Shown here in pieces: positions 49,795 to 59,046 of a stretch of 64,000 nt of DNA. Source of the DNA: Clostridia bacterium (GTDB lineage Bacteria; Bacillota; Clostridia; Oscillospirales; Acutalibacteraceae); the NCBI GenBank assembly GCA_017403185.1, contig JAFQON010000036.1, positions 186,001-250,000 on the forward strand, written 5' to 3'. Made by a program: the position numbers and the translations under genes. The notes under the pieces are model-generated. The model was not told the origin of the DNA, made no database searches, and saw only the letters and a program-made list of their open reading frames with translations. Position 1 is the stretch's first letter. Each line of letters starts with the position of its first letter.

Positions 49795-51186
49795 ATGAAA
49801 AAGATATTGAGTTTATTGATACTGATAACGGTGCTTCTGAGCACTGTTTTTGTGATGCCCGCAAACGCTGCTTATGATGAGCAGATGGAGGCGCTGGAGC
49901 TGTATTCGGACTGCGCATATCTTGTCAGTGCGGATAACGGCGAGGTTATTTTTGATAAAAACGCAGGCAAGCAGACTCCGCCCGCAAGCCTTACCAAGGT
50001 TGTGTCTGCCATAGTTGTGCTTGAAAACTGCGAAAATCTTGACACGCCCGTAACGGTGCCTGAAGCCTGCATCAGGGAGCTTGACGGCACGGGCAGCTCT
50101 CTCGGCGGCCTTAAGGCGGGCGAGGTTGTCACTGTTTATAACCTTCTTGCGTGTATGCTTATCCAGAGCGCAAACGAAGCGGCAACCACCCTTGCGGATT
50201 ACATATCGGGCGGCGACAGAGCAAAGTTTATCTCAATGATGAACGAGGTTGCAGGGCGGCTCGGCTGCGTTAACAGCCATTTTGTGAATCCGCACGGCCT
50301 GCATGACGAAAATCAGTATGTAACGGCAGAGGATATGGCAACCTTTATCCTTCATGCGCTTGAATTCCCAGCATTTGAAGAAATCGTCGGCAAATCGAGC
50401 TATACTCTGCCCGCAACAAACCTTCAGGGCGAGAGGAAGCTTATCAATACAAACTATCTGCTCAACAGCGGATACAAGGATTATTATTGCAAATATGTAA
50501 AGGGCGGAAAGACCGGCTCAACCTCTGCGGCGGGCCGCTGCGTAGTTGCCTATGCGTCAAATGACGGCTATAACTATGTGGGCGTTGCACTCAACTCAAC
50601 CTTTGATGATGTTGACGGCGACGGAGTTGAAGAAAACGGTGCATTTCTTGACACAAAGGAGATGTTTGAGTGGGCATTCAGAAACATTGAGCTTGTCGCT
50701 ATTTCAGACACTTCGATGATTGTGTGTCAGCTCCCCGTTAAATACGCAAAATCCATAGATTCAATAACCCTTTCGCCCGGCGAAACGGTATACAGCCTTG
50801 TGCCCTCGGGCACGGATTCGGGCAGCCTTCTTGTGGAGCCGATTGAAGGCACGGTGCCCGAATATGTTAAAGCACCTGTCAAAAAGGGCGATGTGATATG
50901 CAGAGCGAAGGTGCTCTATGCGGGCAATGTGATAAAGGAAATTGACCTTGTGGCGAGCATGGATGCGAAGCTTGGCGTGTTTGCGGTTATCGGCACGGTT
51001 GCAAAGGACCTTTCATCGAATTGGCTTTTCAAATTCGTGATAATCCCCGCCGCCGTGATTGTGCTGATACTGTTTATTGTGCTGTTTGTCAGAAGAAAGC
51101 GCAAAAAGGAGAGCGCCTCATACCGCTCAGCAAAGGCAGGCAGCTACAAGGTGTTGAATTACAACGATTTTACAAAATTGAGATAG
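49795..51186 (+). CDS. D-alanyl-D-alanine carboxypeptidase (DacA/DacF type)
   Basis: About 463 residues from ATG 49795; the frame opens earlier but the signal peptide MKKILSLLILITVLLSTVF fixes the start. Motifs of low-molecular-weight PBPs: PASLTK (SxxK), QSANEA (SxN) and GGKTGSTSAAG (KTG). A C-terminal beta domain follows, then a single membrane segment near the end (FVIIPAAVIVLILFIVLF) with a basic tail. The enzyme trims the terminal D-Ala of peptidoglycan stem peptides outside the cell. Most relatives attach by an amphipathic helix, whereas here a true membrane span is seen. Confidence 0.93.
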   Translation: MKKILSLLILITVLLSTVFVMPANAAYDEQMEALELYSDCAYLVSADNGEVIFDKNAGKQTPPASLTKVVSAIVVLENCENLDTPVTVPEACIRELDGTGSSLGGLKAGEVVTVYNLLACMLIQSANEAATTLADYISGGDRAKFISMMNEVAGRLGCVNSHFVNPHGLHDENQYVTAEDMATFILHALEFPAFEEIVGKSSYTLPATNLQGERKLINTNYLLNSGYKDYYCKYVKGGKTGSTSAAGRCVVAYASNDGYNYVGVALNSTFDDVDGDGVEENGAFLDTKEMFEWAFRNIELVAISDTSMIVCQLPVKYAKSIDSITLSPGETVYSLVPSGTDSGSLLVEPIEGTVPEYVKAPVKKGDVICRAKVLYAGNVIKEIDLVASMDAKLGVFAVIGTVAKDLSSNWLFKFVIIPAAVIVLILFIVLFVRRKRKKESASYRSAKAGSYKVLNYNDFTKLR

Positions 51187-51196
51187 GGTGAATAAA

Positions 51197-52351
51197 ATGG
51201 AAATCTTCAAGGGACAGGGCGTCAAAAGCGACGAAAAGCATCTTATTGAGGTGCTTGACGAGGTTTTCTTTTCGGAAGAGGATACAAGATTCATGACTCT
51301 TTTGCCCAAGCTTTACAAGGAAAAATACAACCCTGCAGAGCATAACCTTCTTATCAAAGAAGACGGCGTTATCAAGGCGGCGGTAGGCTGCTACCCGATT
51401 AATGTTAACGCAGCGGGCAGAGAGCTCAGGATTATGGGCATAGGCAATGTTGCGGTTGCAAAGGATTGCCGCCGCAAGGGCTACATGATTGAGCTGATGA
51501 ATATGGCACTCAAAAAAATGATTGAGGAGGGCTATGATTATTCACTTCTCGGCGGTCAGAGGCAGAGATATGAGCATTTCGGCTACGGACCTGCAGGCAG
51601 TGCGATAAATTTCACAATCAACAAGGACAATATCAGCCGCCTTCGCAACGGCAGCACGGATACCCCCTTCACCGCAAAGCTTCTTGAGGAAGATGATGCG
51701 CAGACAATTGCAAAAATCAAGGCTCTCTATGATGCAATGCCCTTCCGTGCGCAGCGCAGGGAAGAGGATATGTTCAATATCCTCAACTGCTGGAAATGCA
51801 AGCCCTATGTGGTGAGCAAGGACGGCGAATTCAAGGGCTATTTTGTTATGAACGATGCTACGGGCTACCTTGCAGAGGTCAAGGTGCTCAATGTTGAGGA
51901 AACTCTCGAATTCCTTCTCTGCATTATGGAAACGGCAGACAATGAATCGGTCAGCTTCACCGTGCCCGTTTATGACACGGCATTCTGCGATTTTATGGCA
52001 AAAAGATGCTGCGGAATGGCACTGTGCCATGTTGAGCAGCTCAATATTCTGAATTATGCAAGGTTTATTGAAGCCTTCCTTGCAATCAAGGCGCAGAGGG
52101 TTAATCTTTGCAGCGGCACACTGAATGTGCTTGTTCACGGCTATGCGGGGGATGAGAAAATCGCAATCACCGTTGACGGCAAAGAAGTTACCGTTACCGC
52201 AACCGATGCTCAGCCCGATGTTGAGCTTGACCACCTTGAGGCTGTTGCCTTCTTTGCAGGCAACTATTCAATGAGGCGCCTTTCACTCCCCGCCTTTGCT
52301 CAGAACTGGTTCCCCGTTGATTTCTTTATGTTCGGGCAGGATAATGTGTGA
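51197..52351 (+). CDS. Eis-like GNAT acetyltransferase
   Basis: About 384 residues. The first 150 show GNAT motifs: AAVGCYPINVN, GIGNVAVAKDCRRKGYMIELM and QRQRYEHFGYGPAG. The rest has a second GNAT-like half and a sterol-carrier-like C-terminus ending in ...VDFFMFGQDNV, as in Eis-type multi-domain acetyltransferases. Eis proteins acetylate amines of antibiotics or proteins; no substrate is implied here. GGGTGA suits ATG 51197 and it follows the carboxypeptidase gene by 10 bases, so it may share its transcript. Confidence 0.88.
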   Translation: MEIFKGQGVKSDEKHLIEVLDEVFFSEEDTRFMTLLPKLYKEKYNPAEHNLLIKEDGVIKAAVGCYPINVNAAGRELRIMGIGNVAVAKDCRRKGYMIELMNMALKKMIEEGYDYSLLGGQRQRYEHFGYGPAGSAINFTINKDNISRLRNGSTDTPFTAKLLEEDDAQTIAKIKALYDAMPFRAQRREEDMFNILNCWKCKPYVVSKDGEFKGYFVMNDATGYLAEVKVLNVEETLEFLLCIMETADNESVSFTVPVYDTAFCDFMAKRCCGMALCHVEQLNILNYARFIEAFLAIKAQRVNLCSGTLNVLVHGYAGDEKIAITVDGKEVTVTATDAQPDVELDHLEAVAFFAGNYSMRRLSLPAFAQNWFPVDFFMFGQDNV

Positions 52352-52389
52352 TTATGTTACTAAAATTTGTCTAATTTTGGTTTAGTCTA

Positions 52390-52418
52390 TTGACTATTGA
52401 AAAAAATGCAGTTATATT
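52390..52418 (+). promoter_or_regulatory. Promoter of the epimerase-like gene
   Basis: TTGACT (52390-52395), 17-base spacer, TATATT (52413-52418). AAGGAGGAA precedes ATG 52453. Confidence 0.65.
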
Positions 52419-52452
52419 ATATATATATAATTATTCAAGGAGGAATAATCCA

Positions 52453-53472
52453 ATGAAAGTGTTTATGATTGGCGGCACAGGTCTTCTCGGCTGCGAAGCA
52501 GCAAGAATTTTCATCGAAAGAGGTCATCAGGTAAAGAGCGTTGCTCTTCCCCCTCTTCCCGAAGGTGCTCCCATCCCTGAGGAAATGGAAATTGAGCTTT
52601 GCAATATCTATGAAAAGACCGATGAAGAAATCAAGGCTATCATGGCAGGCTGTGACTGCTTTGTTTTCGCTGCAGGTATTGACGAAAGAGTTGAATTCCC
52701 CGCACCCGTTTATGATGCTTACTATAAGTACAACATTGCTCCTCTCAAGAGAATTCTTCCTCTCTGTAAGGAAATCGGCATGAAGAATGCTGTTATTCTC
52801 GGCTCATACTTTGCATATCTTGCAAAGGAAAGACCCGACATGAAGCTCACAGAGAAGCATCCCTATATCAGAAGCCGTATCGACCAGGAAGAAGTTGCTT
52901 TCTCATTTGCAGACGAGAATTTCGACGTTGCAGTGCTTGAGCTTCCCTATATTTTCGGCACACAGCCCGGCAGAAAGCCCGTTTGGGTTATCCTCATTGA
53001 GCAGATCAAGATGATGGATAAGCTTCCCTGCACAATGTATCCCGGCGGCGGCACAGCTATGCTCACAGTCCGTCAGGTCGGTGAAGTTATCGTTGGCGCA
53101 GCCGAAAAGTCAAAGGGTGCAAAGGCATGGCCCATCTCAATGTATAACCAGACCTGGAAGGAATTCCTCAAGATAGTTTACGCAGCAAGAGGCATGGGCG
53201 AAAACAGAAAGATTATCAGCGTTCCCCCCTGGATGATGCGTATGGGTCTCGGCAAGGTCAAGAAGGAATATGCCGAAAAGGGCATTGAAAGCGGTATTGA
53301 TGTTGACGGACTTGCAGATATCATGGCAATCAACCTCTTTATCGACAGAAAGTATTCTGTTGAGCTTGGTGCAACAGAGGACGATATCAAAGCTGCCATC
53401 ACAGATTCAATCAAGGTAAGCCAGGCTTCATACGACGGCACTGTTAAGCTCCTTGAGATGAAGGGCGAATAA
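52453..53472 (+). CDS. NAD(P)-dependent epimerase/dehydratase family protein
   Basis: About 339 residues starting MKVFMIGGTGLLGCEAARIF, an SDR-type Rossmann fold with the GGTGLLG dinucleotide motif. The usual YxxxK is not obvious; LGSYFAYLAKE near 115-125 (Y-x4-K) occupies the place. Extended SDR proteins act on nucleotide sugars or related carbonyl compounds. Codon use is very uniform (CCC, CTC, AAG), suggesting high expression. It is followed by its own terminator. Confidence 0.85.
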   Translation: MKVFMIGGTGLLGCEAARIFIERGHQVKSVALPPLPEGAPIPEEMEIELCNIYEKTDEEIKAIMAGCDCFVFAAGIDERVEFPAPVYDAYYKYNIAPLKRILPLCKEIGMKNAVILGSYFAYLAKERPDMKLTEKHPYIRSRIDQEEVAFSFADENFDVAVLELPYIFGTQPGRKPVWVILIEQIKMMDKLPCTMYPGGGTAMLTVRQVGEVIVGAAEKSKGAKAWPISMYNQTWKEFLKIVYAARGMGENRKIISVPPWMMRMGLGKVKKEYAEKGIESGIDVDGLADIMAINLFIDRKYSVELGATEDDIKAAITDSIKVSQASYDGTVKLLEMKGE

Positions 53473-53486
53473 TTAAAAAATATACG

Positions 53487-53511
53487 GGGGCTGTTGATAC
53501 AGCCCCTTTTT
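53487..53511 (+). terminator. Terminator after the epimerase-like gene
   Basis: Perfect 8-bp stem GGGGCTGT/ACAGCCCC with a TGAT loop followed by TTTTT. Confidence 0.9.
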
Positions 53512-53524
53512 ACAGTGAACAGTG

Positions 53525-53697
53525 AATAATGAAAAGTGAATAATTAATAATTAAGGGTCTGCGACGCTTATTATATTCGGGCAAGGGCAGAGTCCTTCCG
53601 AAATTTTTTCAATCTTAATTATTAAGTATTCATTCAAAACGGTCATAGGCGGAGCCTATCCGAAATTTTTCATTCTTCATTTTTAATTTTTCATTAA
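53525..53697. repeat. MITE-like repeat element, copy 1
   Basis: A noncoding element with AT-rich inverted ends. The core 53555-53605 matches 57126-57176 at 48 of 51 positions. The core holds a hairpin (TTCGG/CCGAA with inner AGG/CCT). A second, related hairpin (ATAGGC/GCCTAT, 53645-53659) followed by CCGAAATTTTT suggests two elements merged or nested. It fills the gap before the GNAT-oxidoreductase gene. Confidence 0.8.
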
Positions 53698-53719
53698 AAA
53701 AGTTAATGAAGGTGATTTT

Positions 53720-55570
53720 ATGTCTCAGTTAAAAATGTATTGGCTCAAGGGCACTCCCATTGCGGATTATGAGCTCCCCGAAGGCTACTCAATGGTAAAT
53801 TATAAAGAATGCACGGAAGATAAGGCTGCCTGGGTTGAATGCTGCAAGAACGGCCTTGTCGGCGATGACACGGCACCCGAATTCTTTGACGATTGCGTTG
53901 CGGATGTTGATGACTGCATCCCCGAAAAGGATGTTTTCTTCCTTGATTTTGATGGTGAGCATATCGGCACCATTGCCGCTATTTATCATCCCGAAGGCAA
54001 CTACGGTCAGGTGCATATGGTGGGCATCAAAACCGAATTCAGAGGCAAGGGTCTCGGCAAATACCTCAACAATGTTGCAGTTAAAAAGCTCAATGCTCAG
54101 GGCGTTGATTATATCTACCTTACCACCGATGAATGGCGCATGGGCGCAGTCAAGAGCTATCTCACCGCTGGCTTCATTCCCGTTGAATATGAAGAAGATG
54201 AGGATATGAAGGGCCGCTGGGAGTGGATGCTCTGCGAGCTCGGCGTTGACAGCGTTGATATGGTTTATGAGGACTGCTCCTTCTGCAGAAAGCTTGAAAA
54301 GGCTCCCGTTGTCAAGGTCGGAGTTGTAGGCGTCGGCAGAGGCAGAACAATGATTAACCATTGCGACCATGTCAAGGGCGCAAAGACCGTTGCAATCTGC
54401 GACAATTATGATATTCTTCTCGACAAGGCAAAAAAAGACTATGCCGACAGAGACATCACCTTCTATGATAATTATGAGGATTTCCTCAATCACGACATGG
54501 ATGTTGTTGTGCTTGCAAACTTTGCAACAGAGCACGCACCTTTTGCCGTGAAGGCACTCGAAAAAGGCTTCCATGTGCTCAGTGAGGTGCTTCCCGTTCT
54601 CACAATGAAGGAAGCCGTTGAGCTTATCGAAGCTGTTGAAAGAACAGGCAAAAAATATTTCTATGCCGAGAATTATTGCTACATGGGAGCTCCCAAAAAG
54701 ATGAAGGAGCTTTATGAAGAGGGCGAGCTCGGCGAATTTGAATACGGCGAAGGCGAATATATGCACAACTGCGAGGATATCTGGCACAACATCACCTTCG
54801 GCGACCCCGACCATTGGCGCAACACAATGCACGCCTGCTACTACTGCACACACTCAATCGGTCCCCTTATCCATATCACGGGCCTCAAACCCGTCAAGGT
54901 AACGGGCTTTGAGCTTCCCTTCAACGCAAGAATGGCGAGAATGGGTGCGAAGGCAGGCCCCGTGGGCATTGAAATGATTACCCTTGAAAACGGTGCGATT
55001 CTCAAGAGCATCCACGGCGTAGGCCCCTCAAGAAATTCCGTATGGTACAGCATCTACGGCTCAAAGGGAAGAATGGAATGTGCCCGTGAGGACCCCTGCG
55101 AAAGCGGCCATGTCAACAAGCTCTATGTCAATGTTGATGAATATGAGGGTCAGAACATCAACGAGCCTGAAGAGAGATCAACGGGCGACTGCTTCTCACG
55201 CCTTGCAGCGCCTTCGGGTCACGGCGGCTCGGACTGGTATGTGATGCACAATGTTGTTGAAACCGTAAGAGGCAGAGAGAACATGGATGTTATTGATGTT
55301 TATGAAGCAATGGATATGTTCCTGCCCGGTATGTTTGCTTACCGCTCAGTGCTTCAGGGCGGAATTCCTCTTGATATCCCCGATCTCCGCAATCCCGAAG
55401 AGAGAGAAAAGTGGAGAAACGATACCGAATGCACCGTCGCAAAGGCTGCAGGTGATATGCTTGTTCCCGGCTATTCAAAGGGTAACCCCGATATTCCTGC
55501 AGAAACATATGAAGGCATAAAGAAGAAATTCGAAGAAGAATGGGCAAAGAAAATTGCCGAAAATAAATAA
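53720..55570 (+). CDS. GNAT acetyltransferase fused to a Gfo/Idh/MocA oxidoreductase
   Basis: A 616-residue fusion. Residues 1-170 are a GNAT domain with the acetyl-CoA loop RGKGLGKYL (108-116) and AVKSYLTAGFIPVEY. Residues 197-560 are a Gfo/Idh/MocA dehydrogenase: Rossmann VGVVGVGRGR (200-209), AICDN, HVLSEVLPVLT (in place of the usual EKP), and YAENYCYMG. The Glu-Val replacement for Glu-Lys-Pro means the catalytic Lys is missing at its normal place, as in some noncanonical members such as GH109-like proteins. Next to it lies a GPH sugar transporter. The acceptor is likely a sugar or cyclitol, by family. Confidence 0.9.
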   Translation: MSQLKMYWLKGTPIADYELPEGYSMVNYKECTEDKAAWVECCKNGLVGDDTAPEFFDDCVADVDDCIPEKDVFFLDFDGEHIGTIAAIYHPEGNYGQVHMVGIKTEFRGKGLGKYLNNVAVKKLNAQGVDYIYLTTDEWRMGAVKSYLTAGFIPVEYEEDEDMKGRWEWMLCELGVDSVDMVYEDCSFCRKLEKAPVVKVGVVGVGRGRTMINHCDHVKGAKTVAICDNYDILLDKAKKDYADRDITFYDNYEDFLNHDMDVVVLANFATEHAPFAVKALEKGFHVLSEVLPVLTMKEAVELIEAVERTGKKYFYAENYCYMGAPKKMKELYEEGELGEFEYGEGEYMHNCEDIWHNITFGDPDHWRNTMHACYYCTHSIGPLIHITGLKPVKVTGFELPFNARMARMGAKAGPVGIEMITLENGAILKSIHGVGPSRNSVWYSIYGSKGRMECAREDPCESGHVNKLYVNVDEYEGQNINEPEERSTGDCFSRLAAPSGHGGSDWYVMHNVVETVRGRENMDVIDVYEAMDMFLPGMFAYRSVLQGGIPLDIPDLRNPEEREKWRNDTECTVAKAAGDMLVPGYSKGNPDIPAETYEGIKKKFEEEWAKKIAENK

Positions 55571-55584
55571 AGGGAGACTTTTTC

Positions 55585-57087
55585 ATGAAAGATAAAAAGT
55601 TTGTCAGCAAAAAAGAGCTGTGGATGTATGCTCTCGGTGCAGGCGGTCAGGGCATGATTTATGCCGCGATGTCGGGCAAAATCAGCGACTATTACACCAA
55701 TGTTCTCCAGCTTCCCCTCATGTTTGTTCTTATTCTTATGCTTGCCGCAAGAATCTGGGACGCAGTCAACGATCCGATGATGGGTATGCTTGTTGACAGA
55801 AAGTCCTTCAAATCCGGCAGAATGAGACCCTATATCATAATCGCAACCCCTATTATTGCAGTTCTCACAATTCTTATGTTCCTCAGCCCCAATCTTGAAC
55901 CCGTTCCCCTTATGGTGTTCACGGCGGTTGTTTATGTTCTCTGGGGCATGGCGTATACCATGGCGGATGTTCCCTTCTGGAGCCTCCCCAATGTGCTTAC
56001 CCCCAACTCAAAGGAAAGAAGCGATGTTATCTCCTTCACAAAGATTATCAACAGCATCGGTTCAGCCTTCCCCGAAATCTTCTTTGCCGTTGTTCCCGTT
56101 GTTGTCGGTCTTTTCATCAGCGAAAAAACCGACCCCATTGCCTTCGGTAAAACAAAATATCTCATTATTGCAATATTGACAGTTGCAATCGGCGGCATTC
56201 TTTATATCAACAGCTATTTCCATATCAAGGAAAAGGTTGTTCTTCCCGATAAGAAAAGGACTCCCGGTCAGCCCGGCAGCCTTTCAAGAATTTTCAAGTG
56301 CAAGCCCCTTATGCTCGTTGTAATCATGGGCGTTCTTTCAAGCGGAAGATATCTTGTTCAGGCAGCTGCAATCCATGTTGCCCGCTATTCATTCTATATC
56401 GGCCCCGAAATCACGGACGCAATGACTCTTGCCGAAAAAACCAAGGCTTACGAAACCAGCATCAGCCTTGTTAACACAATTTTCCTTGTTTGCACCGTTG
56501 TGGGAATGTTCGGCACAACTCTCATTATGCCCAAGCTTATGAGAAAGTTTGACTATAAGAAAATCGTTATCACAACCTGCCTTGCAGGCTTTGTTGCAAG
56601 CGTGCTGACAACGGTTATCGGCTATGCAACAGACCTTGCAAGCATTTATGTGCTTGCTCCGTTTATCGTTATTCAGTCAATTCCTCTCGGAGTTATAAAT
56701 GTTGTTTCATATGCCATGATTTGCGACAGCCTTGACTATATGGAGCTCACAACGGGTCACAGAGAAAACGGTCTCGGCTCAGCCTGTCAGGGCTTCATCA
56801 ACAAAATCGGCAACGCATTTGCAACCTCGGGCATTATCGTGCTCTATATGGTAATCGGCATGGACCCCAAGAATATGCTTTCATCGGATTCGATAAAGTT
56901 TGCGTTTGATATTGCCATGGACCAGAGATTTTCAATGTTCCTTCTTGTTTCGCTCATCCCCGGCATCAGCATGATGCTTTGCGCAATCCCCATGTTCTTC
57001 TATAAGATTGCGGGCAAGGAAAAGGAAGATATGCTTGCCAAGCTCGCTGTAAAGCGTGAAAAAGAAGGATTTAAGGTTGAAGAATAA
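55585..57087 (+). CDS. GPH-family sugar:cation symporter (1)
   Basis: A 500-residue transporter with about 12 membrane segments of the glycoside-pentoside-hexuronide family (MelB-like). Markers are AARIWDAVNDPMMGMLVDR near 52-70, KSGRMRPYIII and YTMADVPFWSLPNVLTPNSKERSDV near 130-150. It would import a sugar or glycoside with Na+ or H+. It is 14 bases behind the oxidoreductase gene and probably supplies its substrate; the exact sugar is unknown. Confidence 0.92.
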   Translation: MKDKKFVSKKELWMYALGAGGQGMIYAAMSGKISDYYTNVLQLPLMFVLILMLAARIWDAVNDPMMGMLVDRKSFKSGRMRPYIIIATPIIAVLTILMFLSPNLEPVPLMVFTAVVYVLWGMAYTMADVPFWSLPNVLTPNSKERSDVISFTKIINSIGSAFPEIFFAVVPVVVGLFISEKTDPIAFGKTKYLIIAILTVAIGGILYINSYFHIKEKVVLPDKKRTPGQPGSLSRIFKCKPLMLVVIMGVLSSGRYLVQAAAIHVARYSFYIGPEITDAMTLAEKTKAYETSISLVNTIFLVCTVVGMFGTTLIMPKLMRKFDYKKIVITTCLAGFVASVLTTVIGYATDLASIYVLAPFIVIQSIPLGVINVVSYAMICDSLDYMELTTGHRENGLGSACQGFINKIGNAFATSGIIVLYMVIGMDPKNMLSSDSIKFAFDIAMDQRFSMFLLVSLIPGISMMLCAIPMFFYKIAGKEKEDMLAKLAVKREKEGFKVEE

Positions 57088-57091
57088 ATTA

Positions 57092-57195
57092 AGTGAATAA
57101 TGAATAGTGAAAAGTGAAAAATTGAGGGTCTGCGACGCTTAACATATTCGGGCAAGGGCAGAGCCCTTCCGAAATTCTTCATTTTTAATTTTTCG
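57092..57195. repeat. MITE-like repeat element, copy 2
   Basis: The second copy of the element at 53525, with the 51-base core at 57126-57176 and inverted AT-rich ends (GTGAAAAATT on the left, AATTTTTC on the right). It lies between the transporter gene and typA. Confidence 0.8.
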
Positions 57196-57224
57196 TTTTC
57201 AAATTAAAAGAAAAGGTGACCCAT

Positions 57225-59045
57225 TTGTCAAATAAAAAAGATTTAAGAAACATAGCGATCATTGCTCATGTTGACCACGGCAAAACAACCCTCGTTGACG
57301 AAATGCTCAAGCAGAGCGGTACTTTCCGTGAAAATGAGCAGGTTGCAGACAGAGTTATGGACTCCAACGACCTTGAGCGTGAAAGAGGCATCACAATTCT
57401 TTCAAAGAATACCTCTGTCCATTATAAAAATACCAAAATCAATGTTGTTGATACCCCGGGCCATGCCGATTTCGGCGGCGAGGTTGAGCGTATCCTCATG
57501 ATGGTTGACGGCGTGCTTCTGCTTGTTGATGCCTTTGAAGGCTGTATGCCTCAAACAAGATTCGTTCTCAAAAAGGCACTCAACCTCAAAAAGAAAGTTC
57601 TCGTTGTTATCAATAAGATTGACAGACCCAATGCCCGCCCCTATGAGGTTGTTGATGAGGTGCTTGATTTGTTCATTGACCTCGGTGCTGACGAGGATCA
57701 GCTTGAATTCCCCGTTGTTTATGCAAGCGCAAGAGACGGCTATTCAAGCCTTGACCCCAACAACCGCAGCGGCGATATGCAGCCTCTTTTTGATGCGATA
57801 CTCGAAAATATCGATGCCCCCGAGGGCGACCCCGACCAGCCTCTTCAGGTGCTTTTCTCGAGCCTTGATTATGACGATTATGTGGGCAGAATCGGCGTTG
57901 GCAGAGTTGAAAGAGGACGCATTAAGAAAAATCAGCAGATTTCTCTTTGCAAAACCGACGGTACAACTCAGAATCTCAGAGTTTCAAGGCTCTATCAGTT
58001 TGAAGGGCTTGCAAGAGTTGAGTGTGAAGAAGCCGAAGCAGGCGATATCATCTGTGTTTCGGGCATCGAGGGCATCAACATCGGTGAAACTGCCTGCGAC
58101 CCCGAAAATGTTGAGGCTCTGCCCTTCATCAAGATTGATGAGCCCACAATTTCAATGAATTTTATTGTTAACGACAGCCCCTTTGCAGGCAAGGAGGGCA
58201 AATTCGTAACATCAAGAAATATCCGTGACAGGCTCTTCAAAGAGGTTGAAACGAATGTGAGCATGAGAGTTGAGGAGACTGAAAGCACAGATACCTTCAA
58301 GGTTTCGGGCAGAGGTGAGCTTCACCTTTCAATCCTTATCGAAACAATGCGCCGTCAGGGCTATGAATTCCAGGTTTCGAGACCCAAGGTTATATTTAAG
58401 GAAATCGACGGTCAGCTCATGGAGCCCATGGAATTGCTCATTGTTGAAGTGCCCGAGCAGTATGTGGGTGCAGTTATCGAAAAGCTCGGCTCACGCAAGG
58501 GTGAGCTTGAAAATATGGGCGCCCGAGAAGGCGGCTCAACCCACCTCGAATTCAAAATTCCGTCAAGAGGTCTTATCGGCTACCGTGCGGAATTCCTCAC
58601 CGATACAAACGGCAACGGCATTATGAATCAGCTTTTTGACGGCTATGCACCCTATAAGGGCGATATCCAGACCCGTGAAAGAGGCTCAATCGTTGTGCAC
58701 GAAACGGGTGTAAGCACCGCCTACGGTCTTTTCAACACTCAGGACAGAGGCAGGCTCTTCATTCCCGCAGGCGTTGATGTTTATGAGGGTATGATTGTGG
58801 GCGAATGTGCAAAGAATGAAGATATAGTTTGCAATGTCTGCAAGACGAAGCATCTCACAAACACCCGTGCATCGGGCTCGGATGATGCTCTCAGGCTCGT
58901 GCCCCACAGCGTGCTCAGCCTTGAGCAGTGCATGGAATTCATTAAGGATGACGAGCTTCTGGAGGTTACTCCCGTATCGCTCAGGCTCCGCAAGAGAATT
59001 CTTTCAAAAGAGCTTCGAATGAAGCAGCAGTTCAGGAAGAAATAA
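57225..59045 (+). CDS. typA: Translational GTPase TypA/BipA
   Basis: About 606 residues of the TypA/BipA GTPase: [14 protein letters not shown] (G1), ERERGITI (G2 region), [13 protein letters not shown] (G3), NKIDRP (G4) and ASARDG (G5). The C-terminal part includes [20 protein letters not shown], diagnostic for TypA. It binds the ribosome near the A site and helps assembly and stress adaptation. TTG 57225 follows AAAAGGTGA and gives [18 protein letters not shown] 57216 is also open but overlaps the ribosome site. Confidence 0.96.
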   Translation: MSNKKDLRNIAIIAHVDHGKTTLVDEMLKQSGTFRENEQVADRVMDSNDLERERGITILSKNTSVHYKNTKINVVDTPGHADFGGEVERILMMVDGVLLLVDAFEGCMPQTRFVLKKALNLKKKVLVVINKIDRPNARPYEVVDEVLDLFIDLGADEDQLEFPVVYASARDGYSSLDPNNRSGDMQPLFDAILENIDAPEGDPDQPLQVLFSSLDYDDYVGRIGVGRVERGRIKKNQQISLCKTDGTTQNLRVSRLYQFEGLARVECEEAEAGDIICVSGIEGINIGETACDPENVEALPFIKIDEPTISMNFIVNDSPFAGKEGKFVTSRNIRDRLFKEVETNVSMRVEETESTDTFKVSGRGELHLSILIETMRRQGYEFQVSRPKVIFKEIDGQLMEPMELLIVEVPEQYVGAVIEKLGSRKGELENMGAREGGSTHLEFKIPSRGLIGYRAEFLTDTNGNGIMNQLFDGYAPYKGDIQTRERGSIVVHETGVSTAYGLFNTQDRGRLFIPAGVDVYEGMIVGECAKNEDIVCNVCKTKHLTNTRASGSDDALRLVPHSVLSLEQCMEFIKDDELLEVTPVSLRLRKRILSKELRMKQQFRKK

Positions 59046-59046
59046 T

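Noticed and set aside
53789-54853. A 354-codon minus-strand open frame
   Set aside because: It is antisense to the GNAT-oxidoreductase fusion, whose plus-strand product shows clear domain motifs. The antisense product has no recognisable motif and reflects codon bias.
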